A stretch of DNA of 64,000 nucleotides from Micromonospora sp. CB01531 (GTDB lineage Bacteria; Actinomycetota; Actinomycetes; Mycobacteriales; Micromonosporaceae). Every line of letters starts with the position of its first letter. Positions within the stretch are counted from its first letter, which is position 1. The position numbers and the translations under genes were made by a program. The notes beneath the pieces were generated by a model. It was not told the origin of the DNA. It ran no database searches and saw only the letters and a program-made list of their open reading frames with translations. Location: positions 62,001 through 126,000 of the forward strand of contig NZ_LWLS01000072.1 in assembly GCF_001905095.1 (NCBI RefSeq), read 5' to 3'. Of this stretch, positions 59,727-64,000 are shown piece after piece.

Positions 59727-62051
59727 CTACGCGGCCGGCTCGTGGCGTCGGTCGTGGTCCCGGTCGAAGTCCGGCTCATTGCCCGCCCCGTCCGGCGTGC
59801 CGACATCGTCGGCACGCCGCAGGCCGAGCTGCCGCAGCCAGCCGAGCAACTGACGGTGTACGTCGTCCGGGCCGACCAGCTCGCCCTCCTGCGGCCAGTC
59901 GGCGGGGTGGATGAGCAGGGCCTCGGTCTGCCACCCGCCGAGCCCGCCGTGGCACCCCACCAACTCCTCGAAGGCCGCGACCTCCTCCAGGCCCGGCTCC
60001 ACGGCGCTGATCACCACGAGGTCGCCGACGTGGTCCATCGCCTGATGGCGTAGCAGGTCGTGGCGTGCCCGGGGGCCGTACGGGGCCAGCGGATCGTCGC
60101 CGTCGATCTGCCCGTCCCGCAGCCGGTGGCAGCCCCGGCTCCCGATCGCCAGCGGTCCGGCGGCGGAGTCGACCACGACCAGCCCGATGCCGGGGTGCGC
60201 GGCCAGGCCGTCGATCAGCCCGGGGACGGCGGCGTCGATCCGCTCGCGGGTCAGCCGTCCCGGATGATGGGGCAGGTAGATCATCGCCAGGTTGCCCGAT
60301 GCCACCACCACGGCCTCCGGATCGGCAGCGGTGGCCGACTCCTCCCGGTCGGCCGGCCCCAGGCTGACCTCGCCCCCATCCGCCCGGGACCGCAGGGCCA
60401 GCCGAGCCGCCGTGCCGGTCGCCCCGCCCCGGCCACCGACCTCGGTGAGCAGCGTGTTCACCCGGCCCCACGACTCGACGGGATCGGCGGACTCGGCGGT
60501 CGTCGCGGGTTGGGTCGGGACGGTGGGCGCCAGCCGGCCGCCGGGCGCGACCTCCCGCACCGGGTGTGCGGCAAGGCGGGCGACCAGCTCCGTCAACGAC
60601 TCGCCGTGTCGTTGGCGGAACGTGGCGCCCTGGCTCTGCCCGTGGTCGCTCAACACCACGATGTGGTAGTGCCGCGTCGCCTCAGCCGCCAGACGCTGCA
60701 GGATGCCGAGCGTCTGATCGAGCGCCTCGAGGACCGCCATCGCCTGCGGGCGAGCCGGCCCGGCGTGGTGGGCCACCTCGTCGTAGTCCAGGAAGTCGCA
60801 GAAGATGACCGGTGTCCCGCCGGCCATCTGCTCGGCGATGAGCGACACGTTCAGGTCGCTGAGCAGGCTCGCCATCGGGCGCAGCGCCAGGTACGAGCCC
60901 CGGCGCCGTCCCCGGGGCTGGATGTCGCGCAGCCGCTGCCGCCGCGCCTCGTACAGCTCGCGAAGCACCTGCCCGGCCCCGCGCACCACGGCCCGCGCGA
61001 AACCGTACGGGCTGGCCATGAACACCGCGTAACCCCGGGTGGATCGTCCGGGCAGTCCCGCGCGGCTCACCGTGAGCAGGCTGGTCGGGGCGTCGCCGGA
61101 GAAGGCGGTGCTGATGCTGACCCCGCCGTCCCGCAGCAGGCCCTGTCCGGTGGACAGGCGCTGCTCGATCTCGGCGGCGTCGCGCGGCCGGCTGGTCACC
61201 ACCATGCGGCCCGCGGAGCGAGCTCCGCTGTCGCTCACTGTCGCCTTCTCGTACCAGCGATAGGCCGGCACCCGCTGGATGTCGCCGTATAACAGGCCCG
61301 CCTGGGCCGCCGGCGTCGTGGCCGGAAGCCCGGTGTGCCAGCGGGTCATCCGGTGGCTGCCCGAGCGTAGCCACCGGCCGATCGTGGGCAGGTTGCCGGC
61401 GCGGATGGCCCACCACACCAGCGGCGCGGCCACCCCGTCGAGCTGGATGATGAGCAGGCCGTCGGCTGCCTGCTGGGCGGGCGCCTCCTCCGGGGCGGCA
61501 CCTCGCCGCCGTCGTTGCCGCCGGGTGGGGCGCCGCTCCCGCCTGCGCCGCACCCGGGCCATCACCCACAGCATCTCGCTGACGAACGCGTCGTCCGTTC
61601 CGGCGTCAGCGAGCCAGTTCACCACTGCCGCGAGCGCCACGGCGAGCCAGGCGGCGGCGAAGGCATCGGCGAACCCCGCCACGTCGGCCCTCGGATCCAG
61701 CCGCAGCGCGACGTACATGACGACGGCCTGTACGGACACGCCGATGGCCAGAGCGCCGAGCCCGCCGAGCGCGGTGGCCAGGGCGAACAGCAGCGGCCGT
61801 AGGACCGCGCCGATCGCGGCGATCAGCCCGACCAGCCACAGGGTCGCGACCAAGCCGCTCGCCGTCACGCCCGGCAGCAGCCACAGCGTCGTGCTGAGCA
61901 CCACGAAAGAGGTGACCATGTTGCGTAGCAGCGCACGCACCCGAGCGACCGTCGGCCGGTAGTCGCGCAGCACCCCCAGCCCGACGCGCACAGGCTGGGG
62001 CGTCAGCGTCCGGTTCTCCCCGGCGGCTGGGTCCGGCTCCATTCGACTCAC
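59727..62051 (-). CDS. Holin-like membrane domain fused to a nucleotide-pyrophosphatase-type phosphodiesterase
   Basis: 774-residue protein. Residues about 50-170 form four spans of the 'phage holin family' (superfamily IV-like) type (TSFVVLSTTLWLLPGV, LWLVGLIAAIGAVLRPLLFALATALGG). After an Arg-rich linker comes an alkaline-phosphatase-superfamily domain: LLIIQLDGVAAPLVWWAI, LPATTPAAQAGLLYGD (nucleophile Thr region), FLDYDEVAHHAGPARP and VLSDHGQSQGATF supply metal ligands. The GTG at 62051 or ATG at 62042 may be the start. The combination is seen in actinomycetes; a role in envelope phosphodiester turnover is inference. Confidence 0.85.
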   Translation of the reverse strand: MSRMEPDPAAGENRTLTPQPVRVGLGVLRDYRPTVARVRALLRNMVTSFVVLSTTLWLLPGVTASGLVATLWLVGLIAAIGAVLRPLLFALATALGGLGALAIGVSVQAVVMYVALRLDPRADVAGFADAFAAAWLAVALAAVVNWLADAGTDDAFVSEMLWVMARVRRRRERRPTRRQRRRRGAAPEEAPAQQAADGLLIIQLDGVAAPLVWWAIRAGNLPTIGRWLRSGSHRMTRWHTGLPATTPAAQAGLLYGDIQRVPAYRWYEKATVSDSGARSAGRMVVTSRPRDAAEIEQRLSTGQGLLRDGGVSISTAFSGDAPTSLLTVSRAGLPGRSTRGYAVFMASPYGFARAVVRGAGQVLRELYEARRQRLRDIQPRGRRRGSYLALRPMASLLSDLNVSLIAEQMAGGTPVIFCDFLDYDEVAHHAGPARPQAMAVLEALDQTLGILQRLAAEATRHYHIVVLSDHGQSQGATFRQRHGESLTELVARLAAHPVREVAPGGRLAPTVPTQPATTAESADPVESWGRVNTLLTEVGGRGGATGTAARLALRSRADGGEVSLGPADREESATAADPEAVVVASGNLAMIYLPHHPGRLTRERIDAAVPGLIDGLAAHPGIGLVVVDSAAGPLAIGSRGCHRLRDGQIDGDDPLAPYGPRARHDLLRHQAMDHVGDLVVISAVEPGLEEVAAFEELVGCHGGLGGWQTEALLIHPADWPQEGELVGPDDVHRQLLGWLRQLGLRRADDVGTPDGAGNEPDFDRDHDRRHEPAA

Positions 62052-62242
62052 AATGCCACACCCCCACCGGCCAAGATCGGTCTGCCGGAGGGCCGGAGTG
62101 TCCGCAGGTTGGAGCGGACGGGCTCGGTGGCGTCATGGACCCGGCGCCCACGACAGACCCGGAAGTGCGCCCGGCACCGAGAGGTGATCGTGCTGTTGCG
62201 TGGACCGGCGTCGCGCGCCTCTCCGACGGTTGGGGACCGGCA

Positions 62243-62824
62243 TCAATCCTGGGCCAGCGCCGCCGGCGTGGCCCGGGGGCGGCTCTGGTGCATGAGGGCG
62301 GCGACGAGCAGGGCGATGCCCGTCATCAGGACGATGTCGCCGACGCTGATGACCACGTTCAGCCACGGTACGGGCAGGATGTCGCCGAGTGCGGCGAGCC
62401 GGGTCGCCGTGGTGCCGACCGTGTGGTGGGGATCCAGGGTGGTGTCGGTCGGGGCGGCGCCGAGGTGGTGCAGCGCGGCTGGTGCGACCGGCATGTGTCC
62501 GTTCGGCAGGATCGTGGCCGCGTTCAACGTCGCGCCGGCGAGGGCGACGGCGATGCCGGTGCGGGCTGGGCGGGACAGGTGGGGGAGGTTGATCAGTAAC
62601 GCGATGCCGACGGTGGCGAACACCAGGGCGGTCAGCCACCGTTGGGCGGCGGCGGAGAGGAGTCGGGAGCCCGGCGGTACGTGGGTGAGCAGTTGTCCGA
62701 GCGCGGCGGCGTACAGCAGCCAGATGCCCCGTAGTGGCTGGTCGGCGAGGCGGCGCAGCCGGCCGCCGGTGAGGTATCCGGCGGCCAGGCCGACGAGGAC
62801 GGGGCCTACAAGAAGTACGGACAT
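62243..62824 (-). CDS. DUF5317-family membrane protein
   Basis: 193-residue protein with five or six spans (VLLVGPVLVGLAAGYLTGG, WLTALVFATVGIALLINL, WLNVVISVGDIVLMTGIALLVAALM). The central LNAATILPNGHMPVAPAAL and LGDILPVP motifs are the DUF5317 signature. ATG 62824 lies three bases after the stop of a 27-codon ORF, with another such ORF before it, so it is the third gene of a compact unit. No function is established for the family. Confidence 0.82.
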   Translation of the reverse strand: MSVLLVGPVLVGLAAGYLTGGRLRRLADQPLRGIWLLYAAALGQLLTHVPPGSRLLSAAAQRWLTALVFATVGIALLINLPHLSRPARTGIAVALAGATLNAATILPNGHMPVAPAALHHLGAAPTDTTLDPHHTVGTTATRLAALGDILPVPWLNVVISVGDIVLMTGIALLVAALMHQSRPRATPAALAQD

Positions 62825-62827
62825 CAG

Positions 62828-62911
62828 CTATCCGGCCTCGTCCAGGGGTGCGCCGATGGTGGAGGGCAGGGCGGTGGAGGCGACGAGCAGCAGGCCGGCG
62901 GGGGGTCTCAT
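62828..62911 (-). CDS. 27-residue hydrophobic peptide gene, second of a pair
   Basis: ATG 62911 to TAG 62828. The peptide has a hydrophobic centre (AGLLLVASTALPS) and a polar tail ending APLDEAG. It is three bases upstream of the DUF5317 start and eleven after the previous small ORF. Too short for homology by eye; operon position is the main support. Confidence 0.45.
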   Translation of the reverse strand: MRPPAGLLLVASTALPSTIGAPLDEAG

Positions 62912-62922
62912 CTCGAGCCGGG

Positions 62923-63006
62923 TCAGCCGCCGTGCTGGTGTGGTGCGCCGACGGTGTAGAGCAGGGTGGCGAGTGCGGCCAACGCCAGGACGATCCGTAG
63001 CTTCAT
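62923..63006 (-). CDS. 27-residue hydrophobic peptide gene, first of a pair
   Basis: ATG 63006 to TGA 62923: KLR start, one hydrophobic span (IVLALAALATLLYTVG) and a His-rich tail HQHGG. No ribosome site precedes the ATG; TAGCAT ends eight bases upstream, so a leaderless message is possible. It leads the peptide-peptide-DUF5317 unit. Confidence 0.5.
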   Translation of the reverse strand: MKLRIVLALAALATLLYTVGAPHQHGG

Positions 63007-63430
63007 GGCAATCTATGCTATGGATCGGTGGACATCAACTGATTCGGTATTGTCGGCACTGATCTGGACCTGTCCGTGCAGAAGAATGTCAGGCAATCAG
63101 GCAAAGCCGCAGCATGGCCTCCACCCCTGGGCGCCTCCGATGCGTCGCCCGATCCAGCCGGCGTGAGTCCCGAGCGCCGGATGCAAGGGGCTTGCCTGTC
63201 CGGTTCGGAGGGTGGGCCGAGGCCGTTCGAAGGCCTGGGGTGGTGCTTCGGTTCGACCAACCGGGGACGGCTGATCTGGCGTGATGTCTGGCCGTCGAGC
63301 CTTGGCGCTGCTGCCCGCCTTCATTCGCCGTCAGGATGTCGTCATGCGGGCCCGGTCAAAAGCTCTAAAGTGAGACGACGGCTCAACCGCTTCGGCCGGC
63401 GAATAGTCCTCACGGAAAGGATGAGTGGTC
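63007..63430. other. Intergenic region between divergent small-peptide and small-helical-protein genes
   Basis: 424 bp. The left end holds the peptide promoter, and TAAAGT at 63366-63371 is a plausible -10 for the rightward gene, leaving a leader of about 50 bases with GAAAGGA before the start. The rest shows no credible gene; long frames through it are low-complexity. Confidence 0.5.
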
Positions 63431-63739
63431 ATGGACTCAGATTCAGACGAAGTAGAACTCAGCCCCGAGGAGCAGAAAGCGCAGTACAGGCTGCTGCAAG
63501 CCCTCGAGAGGGCGAGAACGATCTCGATGGCGCTCGACCGTGTCGAGCATCTCCTGGATCCCAATAAGCCGTTCACTCCAGCCATGAACACGCCTTCGGT
63601 GAGGGCGTTGTTGGAAGAGGTGAATCCTGGCAATACGACCGAGACGCGCCGCGAAGCGGTACGCAAACTCAAGGAGAAGCTGAACATAGCCAACAAGGAG
63701 TACGACGAGGCAATGAAGGCGGCGGACAGGTTTTCGTGA
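63431..63739 (+). CDS. Small acidic/helical hypothetical protein
   Basis: 102 residues, predicted almost wholly helical and charged: EEQKAQYRLLQALERARTISMALDRVEHLL and RREAVRKLKEKLNIANKEYDEAMKAADRF look like two amphipathic or coiled-coil helices around a Pro/Asn-containing hinge. No signal or membrane span. ATG 63431 has GAAAGGA nine bases upstream. Its codon use is less GC-biased than its neighbours (AAGGAGAAGCTGAACATAGCC), which may mean transfer. Family not recognised. Confidence 0.75.
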   Translation: MDSDSDEVELSPEEQKAQYRLLQALERARTISMALDRVEHLLDPNKPFTPAMNTPSVRALLEEVNPGNTTETRREAVRKLKEKLNIANKEYDEAMKAADRFS

Positions 63740-63767
63740 GATTGGTTCCGTCGACGTCCCGCCTGTC

Positions 63768-64000
63768 TCAGCGGAAGCGTGCGTCCTGCCAGGGCACGCG
63801 GGCCAGGTGGCGGCGCAGCAGCAGGTAGTCGACGCTGGTGCCAGATGCAACGCCAGTCCGACACCGCCGATCTCCGCGCCGAGGGTCAGGACCGTGACGA
63901 CCAGCGAGCCGGCGAGGTTGGCAGCGCCACCCGTGGGTCGAGGCGCTCGCGGACCAGGTCGAACACCGGCCGTCCGCTGACCGCCGTCACCCGGCCGCAC
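63768..64000 (-). pseudogene. Decayed Nramp-type metal transporter fragment at the window edge
   Basis: Reading leftward from the edge, three frames in turn give RVTAVSGRPVFDLVRERLDPR, then NLAGSLVVTVLTLGAEIGGV, then TSVDYLLL, which align as consecutive parts of actinobacterial Nramp-like transporters. Two frameshifts within about 180 bp and a stop at 63768 mark it as a remnant. Whether the gene is intact beyond the window cannot be seen. Confidence 0.6.

Noticed and set aside
63018..63260. 80-codon minus-strand ORF in the right-hand intergenic region
   Set aside because: Low-complexity composition, no start signals, and it overlaps the promoter region of the peptide genes.

Overview
The window is a 64 kb stretch of high-GC actinobacterial chromosome. 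The near-universal G/C third codon positions, frequent GTG starts, ATGA/GTGA start-stop overlaps, leaderless promoters, an ECF41 sigma factor, NarL and OmpR two-component systems and Tat-exported phosphatases fit a soil actinomycete. Micromonosporaceae is my best guess, from protein flavour only. I see no rRNA, tRNA, CRISPR array, prophage or integrase, and no antibiotic assembly line.

Layout. 1-5.2 kb: a GntR regulator divergent from a coupled myo-inositol operon (iolC, aldolase, iolB, iolD). 5.2-11 kb: an envelope-defence module of lipoprotein, ABC permease, ABC ATPase, DedA and PAP2 phosphatase on the minus strand, divergent from an OmpR regulator and histidine kinase; two promoters share an 11-bp-phased TTCAT direct repeat. 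11-19 kb: APC transporter, an ArsR-ArsC fusion with its operator, VOC protein, a TnpB element inserted in a second VOC gene, DedA, OsmC and a CDF metal exporter. 19-32 kb: secreted sialidase, tandem SGNH esterase, molybdate regulator plus modABC, GH30 glycosidase and a membrane hydrolase. 32-37 kb: two alcohol dehydrogenases around one XRE/MmyB regulator, with a duplicated 19-bp palindromic operator, then cupin and carboxymuconolactone decarboxylase genes. 37-46 kb: multicopper oxidase operon divergent from a NarL two-component system, flavin monooxygenase, PIG-L deacetylase, esterase and DUF2306 protein. 46-52.9 kb: propeller-phosphoesterase, a second ABC module fused to the lipoprotein-type domain of the first, and a divergent EF-Tu gene behind a short upstream ORF and a hairpin. 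53-64 kb: ECF41 sigma factor with SDR and SnoaL genes, PhoD, MBL and DedA proteins, a holin-like/phosphodiesterase fusion, DUF5317 with two 27-residue peptides, a small helical protein and a decayed Nramp gene.

Most notable. (a) The extra EF-Tu keeps its GTPase motifs but differs at three positions (E. coli Q124, R230, G275) where substitutions give resistance to kirromycin-, pulvomycin- and GE2270-type elfamycins; its leader carries a candidate leaderless 30-codon ORF whose stop touches a 10-bp hairpin. (b) The TnpB element can be bounded to the base: it follows TTGAT, and joining its flanks restores one 255-codon VOC frame. (c) Three genes carry single-base frameshifts in G/C runs and one a Trp-to-amber change relative to its paralogue, so sequence error versus real decay must be settled.
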